A stretch of DNA of 40,307 nt from an uncultured Ruminococcus sp. (lineage in GTDB: Bacteria; Bacillota; Clostridia; Oscillospirales; Ruminococcaceae): NCBI GenBank assembly GCA_902780695.1, contig CACZGM010000028.1, positions 1 to 40,307 on the forward strand, in the 5' to 3' direction. The number at the start of each line of letters is the position of its first letter. Position 1 is the first letter of the stretch. This document shows, piece after piece, positions 1 to 7,331 of the stretch. The translations under genes and the position numbers were made by a program. Below the pieces are notes generated by a model. It saw only the letters and a list, made by a program, of their open reading frames with translations. It had not been told where the DNA came from and searched no databases.

Positions 1-1
1 C

Positions 2-190
2 GGTGCCGATTCCTACAAGGTTTACAAGGTAGTTAACGGCAAGCTGAAATTCGTCACCGAGACAACAAAGAACGCTGTACGTTTCAGCGCGAAGTCCGGT
101 TCGACAGTTACATACTCCGTATCTGCGGTAGCAGGCGGAAATGAAACAAAGCTCACAAAGAGCGACCGCGTAAGCATCAAGGTAAAGTAA
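2..190 (+). CDS. C-terminal end of a secreted/surface protein with an Fn3-like domain (partial)
   Basis: This is an open frame running in from the left edge and ending in TAA at 188-190, giving 62 residues. It reads as a beta-strand-rich module (GADSYKVYKV near the start, then TVTYSVSAVAGG and a Lys/Ser-rich end), which resembles the last strands of a fibronectin type III domain. Such modules are frequent in extracellular proteins of Ruminococcus-like bacteria. There is no sorting motif or membrane segment at the C-terminus. The catalytic or binding part lies outside the window, so no function is assigned. A strong terminator follows 20 bp later. Confidence 0.6.
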   Translation, partial: GADSYKVYKVVNGKLKFVTETTKNAVRFSAKSGSTVTYSVSAVAGGNETKLTKSDRVSIKVK

Positions 191-209
191 AACTCACATA
201 AACAGCGAA

Positions 210-245
210 CCCCCCGGCTGCTGCCGGGGGGATTTGTTTTTGTTT
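210..245 (+). terminator. Rho-independent terminator of the left-edge gene
   Basis: A perfect 9-bp GC stem (210-218 with 223-231) closes a TGCT tetraloop and is followed by the T-rich run ATTTGTTTTTGTTT. It lies 20 bp after the stop codon at 190. Confidence 0.92.
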
Positions 246-270
246 CTGAAGGGAACCTCTAAACCATATT

Positions 271-1044
271 TCACGGCTTGTTTACGTCGTCATATAATTT
301 CTTGAACCCCTCAAAATAACGCACATAGTCCGGTCTGTACTCTTTGCCTTTATAGCGTATCACAAGCGCACGGCAGCCCGTGAAAGCCTCGCGTCCTATA
401 CAGGCTATGGCGTCCGGTATGGTCAGACTTTTGAGCGAGGCACAGCCGTAAAATGCCGACGCTTCTATATACCTGACACTGTCGGGTATATTAATGCTTT
501 CGAGAGACGAGCAGCCGGAGAACGCCGCTTTGTCTATCAATGTAACGCTGTCCGGTATGACCGCGCTTTTAAGTGAGGAACATTCATAGAACATTTCCCT
601 GCCTATCTCCGTTATCCCGTTCGGCAGCGTTATGCTTCCGAGCGAAGAGCATTTCCAGAACGCACGGTCTCCTATACGTTTTACGCTCTCCGGTATGGTG
701 ATGCTTGTTACGGCTGTACTGCTGCGGAACGCGCCCGAGCATATCTCCGTAACACGTTTCCCGTTTATGACAGGCGGAATGTTAACTTCTCCGCCGGTTC
801 CGCAGTGACCCGTTATGAAGATCATACCGCTGCTGTCTTCTTCCCAGCGGAAGCCTCCTGCGGGTATCACATTTTCATCGGAGCCCGTCTTTGCGGTCGG
901 AGCTCCGCACTCGGAACAGAACGCGCTGTCTTGTTCGAGAACAGCTCCGCATCTCCGGCAGTATGCTTTTTCGATCATTGTCCCGCAGAAACGGCAGAAG
1001 TTCGAGTTATCGGATATCTCCTTCCCACAGTTGCGGCATTTCAT
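271..1044 (-). CDS. Double zinc-ribbon, BspA-type leucine-rich repeat protein
   Basis: A 257-residue protein. The N-terminus carries two zinc-ribbon motifs (C3/C6/C17/C20 and C29/C32/C43/C46), followed by a short linker. From about residue 90 there are five ~23-residue LRR_5 (BspA-like) repeats of the pattern 'IPDSVxxIxxxAFxGCSSLxS'. There is no signal peptide, so the protein is probably cytoplasmic or uses the ribbons as an anchor or partner-binding head. The frame stays open further upstream, but ATG 1044 is chosen because AAGGAGG lies about 7 bp before it. The gene is monocistronic and divergent from the moxR operon. LRR_5 repeats usually mediate protein binding; the partner is unknown. 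Confidence 0.85.
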   Translation of the reverse strand: MKCRNCGKEISDNSNFCRFCGTMIEKAYCRRCGAVLEQDSAFCSECGAPTAKTGSDENVIPAGGFRWEEDSSGMIFITGHCGTGGEVNIPPVINGKRVTEICSGAFRSSTAVTSITIPESVKRIGDRAFWKCSSLGSITLPNGITEIGREMFYECSSLKSAVIPDSVTLIDKAAFSGCSSLESINIPDSVRYIEASAFYGCASLKSLTIPDAIACIGREAFTGCRALVIRYKGKEYRPDYVRYFEGFKKLYDDVNKP

Positions 1045-1108
1045 GGTATTGTCCTCCTTTTTGTAATGATAGTTAATTGTCGAAATCACGATCGCAGATA
1101 TTACTGTT

Positions 1109-1137
1109 ATTATAGCATCATTTTGCCGGAATGTCAA
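1109..1137 (-). promoter_or_regulatory. Consensus sigma-A promoter for the zinc-ribbon/LRR gene
   Basis: Reading the minus strand, TTGACA (1132-1137) and TATAAT (1109-1114) are separated by exactly 17 bp. Both hexamers match the consensus perfectly. The -35 box lies 16 bp from the -35 box of the divergent promoter. Confidence 0.9.
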
Positions 1138-1153
1138 ACCGTGTCGCATATCA

Positions 1154-1182
1154 TTGACATTATGCCGGATATGCTGTATAAT
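1154..1182 (+). promoter_or_regulatory. Consensus sigma-A promoter for the moxR operon
   Basis: TTGACA (1154-1159), a 17-bp spacer and TATAAT (1177-1182) form a perfect match to the housekeeping promoter. It lies about 43 bp before the moxR start codon. Confidence 0.9.
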
Positions 1183-1224
1183 GACAGAGAAAGTGAACGA
1201 TCCCTTTTGCAAGGAGGAACGGCA

Positions 1225-2142
1225 ATGATAAACAAACTGAAACGCCGCATAAGCGAATATTTCGTCGGAAAGGACGAGACCACGGAAAATCTGCTGATAT
1301 GCCTGCTTTCCGGCGGTCACATACTGCTTGAGGGAGTCCCCGGCGTCGGCAAGACCACCCTCGCCTCCACGCTTGCAAGGGCTGTGGACTGCGATTTCGG
1401 CAGGATACAGTTCACGCCCGACACACTTCCCACCGACGTTATGGGAACCGAGATATTCAATATGAAGACCGGCGAATTTGAGTACCGCGAAGGCGCGATA
1501 ATGCACCAGATAGTGCTTGCGGACGAGATAAACCGCACCTCGCCCAAAACGCAGTCAAGCCTGCTCGAAGCTATGGCGGAGGGACAGACCACCGTAGGCG
1601 GAGTAAAGCATAAGCTCCCGGAGCCTTTCATGGTGATCGCGACGCAGAATCCTGTGGAATTCATGGGTACATATCCCCTGCCCGAAGCACAGATCGACCG
1701 CTTCATGATGAAGATAACCATAGATTACCCCGACGAATCCGAGGAGCTGCGAATGACAAGGAATATGCTTGCGGGAAAGACTGCCGATACCGTTGAAAGC
1801 GTCGTCACGGCAGCCGATGTCATAAAGCTGAAAGAGCAGACGGCGGCAGTCACAATAAAGGAAGATGTTATACGCTACGCGAGAAATATCGCGGAAATGA
1901 CAAGAAACGAAAAGCGTTTCGTCCTCGGCGCAAGTCCGAGAGCCGTGCTTGCTCTCGTGAAGGCTTCACAGGCGAAAGCGATGCTCGAAGGGCGTGATTT
2001 CGTGAAGCCCGACGATGTAAAGGCTGTGGCTCCGTTCGTGCTCGGACACCGTCTGACCCTTACCTCGGAAGCGAGGATAGCGAAGGAAGACAAGGACGAC
2101 ATACTTCAAAAGCTGATCTATAAGACAAAGCTGCCGCTGTGA
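1225..2142 (+). CDS. MoxR-family AAA+ ATPase
   Basis: A 305-residue MoxR/RavA-type AAA+ ATPase, thought to act as a chaperone that assembles or activates partner proteins of the DUF58/VWA type. It has Walker A GVPGVGKT (37-44), Walker B LADE (98-101), a sensor-1 ATQNP and the family signature PLPEAQIDRF. The length is normal for the family. The long upstream extension of the frame is rejected because AAGGAGG lies 8 bp before ATG 1225 and the promoter is at 1154-1182. It is the first gene of a MoxR / DUF58 / transglutaminase operon, a well-known cluster. The substrate of this cluster is not established for most bacteria. Confidence 0.95.
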   Translation: MINKLKRRISEYFVGKDETTENLLICLLSGGHILLEGVPGVGKTTLASTLARAVDCDFGRIQFTPDTLPTDVMGTEIFNMKTGEFEYREGAIMHQIVLADEINRTSPKTQSSLLEAMAEGQTTVGGVKHKLPEPFMVIATQNPVEFMGTYPLPEAQIDRFMMKITIDYPDESEELRMTRNMLAGKTADTVESVVTAADVIKLKEQTAAVTIKEDVIRYARNIAEMTRNEKRFVLGASPRAVLALVKASQAKAMLEGRDFVKPDDVKAVAPFVLGHRLTLTSEARIAKEDKDDILQKLIYKTKLPL

Positions 2143-2205
2143 TGCGATGTCTGCTCAGTATCCGCACGCTCTTTGTGCGGTATAGCCTGAACTCAAAGGA
2201 TTTTT

Positions 2206-3372
2206 ATGAAAAGAAACAGAATTATCTGGCTTTGCCTGTGGATACTGTCCCTTGTCGGGATAAGCATAAAGGGCGGAGCGGTGACATACGGGCTTTTCGC
2301 TCTGCTTACCCTTGTACCCGCTGCCTCCGCGCTGTATCTGCTGGCAGTATATATGCTTTTCCATATATATCAGAACCTCGGACAGAGATTCGTTTCCGTG
2401 AACGAGCCCGCCGATTACCGCTTCGCACTGGTGAACGAATACCCGCTTCTTTTCGTGGGGATAAAGGTGCGTTTCTTCACGGGGTTTTCAACGATCACCG
2501 ACCTTGACAGCGACACGGAATATGAGCTTAAACCCCACACACGCACGGAGAAGCAGACAAGACTTATCTGCAAATACCGCGGCGAATATGAGATCGGCAT
2601 AAAGGAGATCGAGATACAGGACTTTTTCCGCCTGTTTAAGATACGATACAAAAACAAGGAGTGCATACACGCCGTAGTAAAGCCGCAGCTGATAAAAACG
2701 GACTCACTCGGCGGGATAGAGCTTTCCGACGCGGTAAAGGAGTCGGAACGCGGCAGATCGGAGCCTGATATCATTAGCCGCGAATATGTTCCCGGCGATG
2801 ACCGCAGATTCATAAACTGGAGCCAGTCCGCAAGAACCGGCAGCCTTATGACAAGGGAACTCACCGGCTCCGACCACCGGGAAGTCACTATAATCACCGA
2901 CACGTTCAGAACCGGCACCGAACAGTCGGAGTTTATCCCCGCGGAAAACAAGATACTCGAAGTCACGCTCGCCGTGTCATATTATTTCTGCCGAAGCAAT
3001 ATCCGCGCCGCATCATATCATCTTTCACAGGAGCTTGTGCGCCTGACCGCCGACAGCACGCAGAAATTCGAGGAATTCTACGAGGGGGTTTCGGAGATGA
3101 TGTTCGACAGCCGCAACACCCATAAGCGCCTGTATGATGCCGTTACGCGATGCCCGGATATATTTGAGAGCTCAATGGTGTTCCTTATCCTGTCGAAGTG
3201 GGACGCGGACGCCGACGCGCTGTTAAGTCAGCTTGAAGCCGGCGGGCTCTGCACCGTGATATGCTTTATCGGTGACAGCGAAAACGACCGCCCTGACCTG
3301 TCCTGCCACAGGAACTGCCGGCTTGCAGTCTTCTCGCCTTTTGAGGAGCTGTCAAAGGAGGCGGGAGAATGA
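2206..3372 (+). CDS. DUF58 domain protein (MoxR partner)
   Basis: A 388-residue membrane-anchored protein. Two hydrophobic segments near residues 7-25 and 28-52 are followed by a beta-rich region and then the DUF58 signature SREYVPGDDRRFINWSQSAR. The C-terminal part resembles a degenerate von Willebrand A fold (EVTIITDT). DUF58 proteins pair with MoxR ATPases. The start has AAAGGA 5 bp upstream. A small hairpin (CCGCAC 2162-2167 with GTGCGG 2175-2180) lies in the 63-bp gap behind moxR. The 3' end overlaps the next start as ATGA, so translation is probably coupled. Confidence 0.9.
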   Translation: MKRNRIIWLCLWILSLVGISIKGGAVTYGLFALLTLVPAASALYLLAVYMLFHIYQNLGQRFVSVNEPADYRFALVNEYPLLFVGIKVRFFTGFSTITDLDSDTEYELKPHTRTEKQTRLICKYRGEYEIGIKEIEIQDFFRLFKIRYKNKECIHAVVKPQLIKTDSLGGIELSDAVKESERGRSEPDIISREYVPGDDRRFINWSQSARTGSLMTRELTGSDHREVTIITDTFRTGTEQSEFIPAENKILEVTLAVSYYFCRSNIRAASYHLSQELVRLTADSTQKFEEFYEGVSEMMFDSRNTHKRLYDAVTRCPDIFESSMVFLILSKWDADADALLSQLEAGGLCTVICFIGDSENDRPDLSCHRNCRLAVFSPFEELSKEAGE

Positions 3373-5558
3373 GTGCTCTGTATGACATCATAAATATCCT
3401 GCCCTTTTCCATGCTGGCAGTGATCCTTTTCGGCTCCTGCACAGGTATGCCGGAAAACAGCGCGGCAGGCTTTATAATATGCCTTGTCCTTTCGCTCTGG
3501 ATAATATCCCTGCGCAGCATGAAGCGCAAAAACAGGCTCCGCAGTATCGGCATTGCCGCTGTATTCATCATCGGACTGACAATTGCCGCCGGTGCCGAAA
3601 CCCGTGAGCTTTTCATAAAGGAATATTTCTGGACTGTCCACCTTGTCTTTCTTACCGCCGCCGCGCTGACCGCCGGCATCCTTGCCGCAAAATATATATG
3701 GATAAGGCGCATCACCGCTGCCGCGCTTCTGATATACTGCATAGCCGGGACGGTGCTGTCACGGGAGATAAGCAAGGAGGCCTTCGCGCTGATATGCTTC
3801 ATTGTCCTCGTCCGTCTCGCGGAGGAGATACAGCGTGTGTGGGTAAAATCCGGCAGTCCCGGCATGAGAGAACACATCACACGGGTATCCCCGATACTGC
3901 TTGCGGTCTGTCTGACAGTGTATCTCATTCCCGCACCCGAAGAGCCTTATGACTGGCAGTTCGCGAAGGACATATACACCGGCGCATCGTCTTTCCTCAA
4001 CAGGATCTACGGCTATATCACCCACCCCGCCGATGATTACGGCAGCACGGGCTTTTCCGACAGCGGCGCGTTCCTTGCGGGGCTTAAGGGCAATGACGAG
4101 GAAGTGCTTGTCATCACGGCAGGCAATACGATGATAAGAAGCTGCCGTCTCGTCGGCTGTATAAGCGGCGATTTCACGGGGCGCGAATGGGTATTCGATA
4201 CCGCCGCCGAAAGCAATTACAGAATGACGGACGCGGCAGAGACCTCCTGCGCAGCAAGAAAATACGCGGGAGCCGCACAGTCCGATCTGCTGCAAAAGAC
4301 CAATATGTTCTGCGAGAACTATATGTACAATACAAAGTACATCTTCTCGCCCGCAAAGATACGGACTGAGGCAACGCAGGAGAAGTTCCCCGGCATAACC
4401 GAAAGAAACGGCAGCATCATCTCCGGACAGAGGCTCGGCTTTAAAGACAGCTATCTGATATCCTGCTATGTGCTGAATTACGGGAGCCCGGAGCTGCCGG
4501 AGTTCCTTAATAACGCGGAGCCTATCAGCGAGGACGAGTGGCAGCAGACAGCGAAAGCGGAAGGCATATCCGATAAAGAGGGCAATACATACGAGGATTA
4601 CCTTAATTACCGCGCCGGAATCTACGAAAAATACTGCCGTCCGCACGGCTTATCCGAACGGGCGAAAGCTGTCACCGACGAGATAAAGAACAGCTCGGAA
4701 AACAGATATGATGCCGCCAAAAAGCTCGAAACGTACCTCAGAAAAATGGAATATTCCACGAATGCCGGACCCCTGCCCGACACGGTCACAGACGCGGAGA
4801 GCTTCGTCGATCATTTCCTGTTCACGGCGAAAAAGGGCTGGTGTATGCACTTCGCTACGGCATTTGTGCTTATGGCGAACGAAATGGGCATTCCCTGCCG
4901 TTATGTGCAGGGCTACACCGCGAAGCGTGACATAAGCGGAAATATGATCGTCAAGCAGAGCAGCGCCCACGCATGGCCGGAGGTATATTTCGACAATGCC
5001 GGCTGGGTAGCGTTCGAGCCCACACCCGGCTTCTCCGTTCCCGTTGGCTGGGGCAGGCATGAAAACACCGCGGACGATGACGGCGGAGATAACGGCGATG
5101 ACGCGGAAAGCGATACCGATGAAGAAGACGGCAGTGAAGAGCCGGTTCCGACAGAGATCGACCCGCTGATCTTCATTATCCCCACTCTTGCAGTCATCGG
5201 ATTTCTGCTGATCTTCTATATCGTGAGCCGTTCGGTCTCACGCAGAAAGTACGAACGAATGCTCCCGCAGGACAAATTCACATATCTTACACGGCAGAAT
5301 TTCCGCCTTCTCGGAAAGCTCGGCTTCCCGATAGAAAACGGCGAGACGCTGTCGGAATACCGCGGCAGGATAATGCGCTCCGACAGGCAGGATATCAAGG
5401 AACAGCTCGGATTTATCCCGCTGTATGAAACGCTGCTGTACTCGGACAGGGAGATCTCCGCCGGTGATATTACGGCAGCGGAAGCCTCACACATCGCTCT
5501 GCGCACGCTTGCCAGAAAGAACAGCATTAAATTCATGCAGATCCCGCGCAGTCAATAG
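3369..5558 (+). CDS. Membrane transglutaminase-like protein (TgpA-type)
   Basis: A 729-residue protein with an N-terminal block of about six transmembrane helices (within residues 1-190). A long extracytoplasmic region carries a transglutaminase-like core with the triad Cys492 (GWCMHFA), His534 (SAHAWPEVYF) and Asp542. After an acidic linker rich in Asp/Glu comes a further membrane helix near 600-620 and a cytoplasmic DUF4129-like tail. The intact Cys-His-Asp suggests an active cysteine transferase or peptidase acting outside the membrane. It overlaps the DUF58 gene by 4 bp and ends the operon. The substrate is unknown; a cell-envelope role is inferred from topology and gene context. Confidence 0.9.
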   Translation: MSALYDIINILPFSMLAVILFGSCTGMPENSAAGFIICLVLSLWIISLRSMKRKNRLRSIGIAAVFIIGLTIAAGAETRELFIKEYFWTVHLVFLTAAALTAGILAAKYIWIRRITAAALLIYCIAGTVLSREISKEAFALICFIVLVRLAEEIQRVWVKSGSPGMREHITRVSPILLAVCLTVYLIPAPEEPYDWQFAKDIYTGASSFLNRIYGYITHPADDYGSTGFSDSGAFLAGLKGNDEEVLVITAGNTMIRSCRLVGCISGDFTGREWVFDTAAESNYRMTDAAETSCAARKYAGAAQSDLLQKTNMFCENYMYNTKYIFSPAKIRTEATQEKFPGITERNGSIISGQRLGFKDSYLISCYVLNYGSPELPEFLNNAEPISEDEWQQTAKAEGISDKEGNTYEDYLNYRAGIYEKYCRPHGLSERAKAVTDEIKNSSENRYDAAKKLETYLRKMEYSTNAGPLPDTVTDAESFVDHFLFTAKKGWCMHFATAFVLMANEMGIPCRYVQGYTAKRDISGNMIVKQSSAHAWPEVYFDNAGWVAFEPTPGFSVPVGWGRHENTADDDGGDNGDDAESDTDEEDGSEEPVPTEIDPLIFIIPTLAVIGFLLIFYIVSRSVSRRKYERMLPQDKFTYLTRQNFRLLGKLGFPIENGETLSEYRGRIMRSDRQDIKEQLGFIPLYETLLYSDREISAGDITAAEASHIALRTLARKNSIKFMQIPRSQ

Positions 5559-5580
5559 TGTATTCTGTAATTTCGTGTTA

Positions 5581-5658
5581 TGAAATCTCTGCAGCCTCCT
5601 TTCATTTCAGGCAGAACGACCCATTGATGTATCTCTGGAATACAGCAGTCTGTTTAAG
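5581..5658 (-). repeat. Partial, diverged copy of the dispersed intergenic repeat
   Basis: Read on the minus strand, this stretch aligns with the right half of the repeat at 19343-19500: the CTGTATTCCAGAG block is followed by a TGAAAT...GAGG...GATTTCA block. It lacks the GC-rich left half. It lies downstream of the zinc-ribbon gene at 5798 in the same relative orientation as the other copies. It is clearly more diverged than the two long copies. Confidence 0.5.
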
Positions 5659-5718
5659 GCAGAAGGTATAGCACAGATGCGCGGGCGGTGCTGCAAGCAA
5701 TAGGGAGCTGACATAAAG

Positions 5719-5757
5719 AAACAGCTTGCTGTGATCATCCACAGCAAGCTGTTTTTG
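5719..5757. terminator. Bidirectional terminator between convergent genes
   Basis: A 13-bp perfect stem (5721-5733 with 5740-5752), extendable by A-T pairs to 15 bp, has the loop ATCATC. T-rich sequence follows on the plus strand and an A/T tract on the other side. It can serve both the transglutaminase operon (+) and the metG operon (-). Its loop region TGATCATC recurs in the terminator at 19293-19337. Confidence 0.88.
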
Positions 5758-5797
5758 TATTTAAATCCAAACGGGTTTTTGCCATTTCCACTGCTTT

Positions 5798-6229
5798 TCA
5801 GTCCGCAGCAGCGTCCGGTCTGGGGGTTCCGCACTCGGGGCAGAACTTGCCCTCATTTTCGTGTCCGCAGTTCGGGCATTTCCATGCCTTCGGCGGGGCA
5901 TCGGCACCGCACTCGGGGCAGAACTTCGAGGTATTGATACTGCCGCAGACGCACTGCCATTTGCCGGGTTCGATCCACGATGCCGTATAAATCTTCGGCT
6001 GCTGTGTAAAACCACTGGGAAAGATACCCATCATGGGCTGGAACATCTGGGACGGGGTAACGGGCGGACCGTATGCCATCTGTGCAGTCTGAGGAATGAA
6101 GTCCATGCACGCGATAGCGCCCTGGAGGGTATTTGCCGCATTTTCGTAAATTTCCTGCTTTCTGAGGTATTCCTCGCGCTCCTCGTCGGTCATATCCTCA
6201 GGCAGCTTTTCCTGTTCGAGCTTATCCAT
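5798..6229 (-). CDS. Zinc-ribbon protein of unknown function
   Basis: A 143-residue protein. The first 40 residues are charged and helical, the middle is Pro/Gln/Met-rich and flexible, and the C-terminus has two zinc-ribbon motifs: C93/C95/C104/C107 and C118/C121/C130/C133. The first ribbon has a C-x-C rather than C-x-x-C knuckle, so its metal site may be altered. Similar double ribbons occur at the ends of SPFH/virion-core-like proteins, but no such domain is present here. Its ATG overlaps the end of the flippase-like gene by 8 bp, implying coupled translation, and it closes the metG operon. Confidence 0.8.
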   Translation of the reverse strand: MDKLEQEKLPEDMTDEEREEYLRKQEIYENAANTLQGAIACMDFIPQTAQMAYGPPVTPSQMFQPMMGIFPSGFTQQPKIYTASWIEPGKWQCVCGSINTSKFCPECGADAPPKAWKCPNCGHENEGKFCPECGTPRPDAAAD

Positions 6230-7289
6230 TCGCCTTTTCCTCCTGTTCCTTTATGATTTCCGCGGCATTATTAAGATCAACACCGCTTCTTGAAAGCCGG
6301 AGATTTATCACAATTCCCACAAGTATCGGGAGATAGAACGTAAGGAAGCGCCATATAAATGTCGATACCACGGTGTAATGCGCACCGAATATCCCCTTGA
6401 AGAACGCGGCGTAGCTTCCCTCCGCAGCTCCCATAGCTCCCGGCAGCGGAACGAATGACGATATCATCAGTACGAACGCCTGACACGCGATGATCGTGAA
6501 AAAGTCCGTTTCGGTCATACCGAAGCCGAGATATATGATATAAGTTATCGAAAAATATACAAGGAGCTGTATCACCGTCGCGGCAAACATCTTAAGTATC
6601 ATCACCGGGCGGCTCTTTATAAACAGAAAGTTTTCATAATACTGCTCAAGCTCGCTGTCTATATACGCGATCTTGTCGTCAACGTCCTTTATTATGCGCA
6701 CCTTGCCGAGCAGCTTTACCACCGCGTGGGCTATCTTGTTTGTAGCCTTGCGGAAGAACGCGAGCATTATCAGCAGCACTATCACGAACGTGTTTATGAT
6801 AAATCCGGCGATAACAAGGAATGTCAGCGGTTTGAGCTCGCCCTCGGTAAACATCGGGAGCTTGAACACGAGAAAAACTATCGAATACACCGTAAGGGTG
6901 AACTGATACACGATGAACCGGCTGAGCAGTGCGGTCATTGCCGAGCCAAGCGGCAGCCCGTGCTTCATATAGGTATATACCTGCATAGGCTGACCGCCCG
7001 ACGCGAACGGCGTTATGCAGTTGAAATACTGCCCTATCATGGTAACGAGCAGTGAGGTCTTGAATTTTGTATCCGGTTCAAGGCTCTTCGCCGCAAGGTG
7101 CGTGGCGACCGCCTCGCCGAACCAGTAAACGACCATACACAGCACCGAAACGACAAGGAACAGCGGATTCATCGTCCGGAGCGCATTCCAGATATTGTCT
7201 ATGCCGTCCGAGAACAGAACGAACACCATTATAAGGAACGCGACGCCGCATATTATCAGATTGACTTTGTTGGTTTTCTTTTTACCCAT
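6222..7289 (-). CDS. Lysylphosphatidylglycerol-synthase TM-region / UPF0104 family membrane protein
   Basis: A 355-residue polytopic protein with about eight hydrophobic segments. It has the family blocks NCITPFASGGQPMQVY and SSFVPLPGAMGAAEGSY seen in the flippase half of MprF and in stand-alone YbhN/AglD-type proteins. The aminoacyl-transferase half of MprF is absent, so it is not a complete lysyl-PG synthase. A role in moving lipid or lipid-linked material across the membrane is inferred from the family. It follows metG by 42 bp and overlaps the zinc-ribbon gene by 8 bp. Confidence 0.9.
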   Translation of the reverse strand: MGKKKTNKVNLIICGVAFLIMVFVLFSDGIDNIWNALRTMNPLFLVVSVLCMVVYWFGEAVATHLAAKSLEPDTKFKTSLLVTMIGQYFNCITPFASGGQPMQVYTYMKHGLPLGSAMTALLSRFIVYQFTLTVYSIVFLVFKLPMFTEGELKPLTFLVIAGFIINTFVIVLLIMLAFFRKATNKIAHAVVKLLGKVRIIKDVDDKIAYIDSELEQYYENFLFIKSRPVMILKMFAATVIQLLVYFSITYIIYLGFGMTETDFFTIIACQAFVLMISSFVPLPGAMGAAEGSYAAFFKGIFGAHYTVVSTFIWRFLTFYLPILVGIVINLRLSRSGVDLNNAAEIIKEQEEKANG

Positions 7290-7331
7290 TTTTACCTCTC
7301 TCGGAAGACAGATCGACCGTAATTTATACCT

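Noticed and set aside
805-1224. A longer moxR start at 805 giving a 445-residue protein
   Set aside because: The extra 140 residues run antisense through the zinc-ribbon gene and its promoter and match no MoxR family member; ATG 1225 has an excellent ribosome site.
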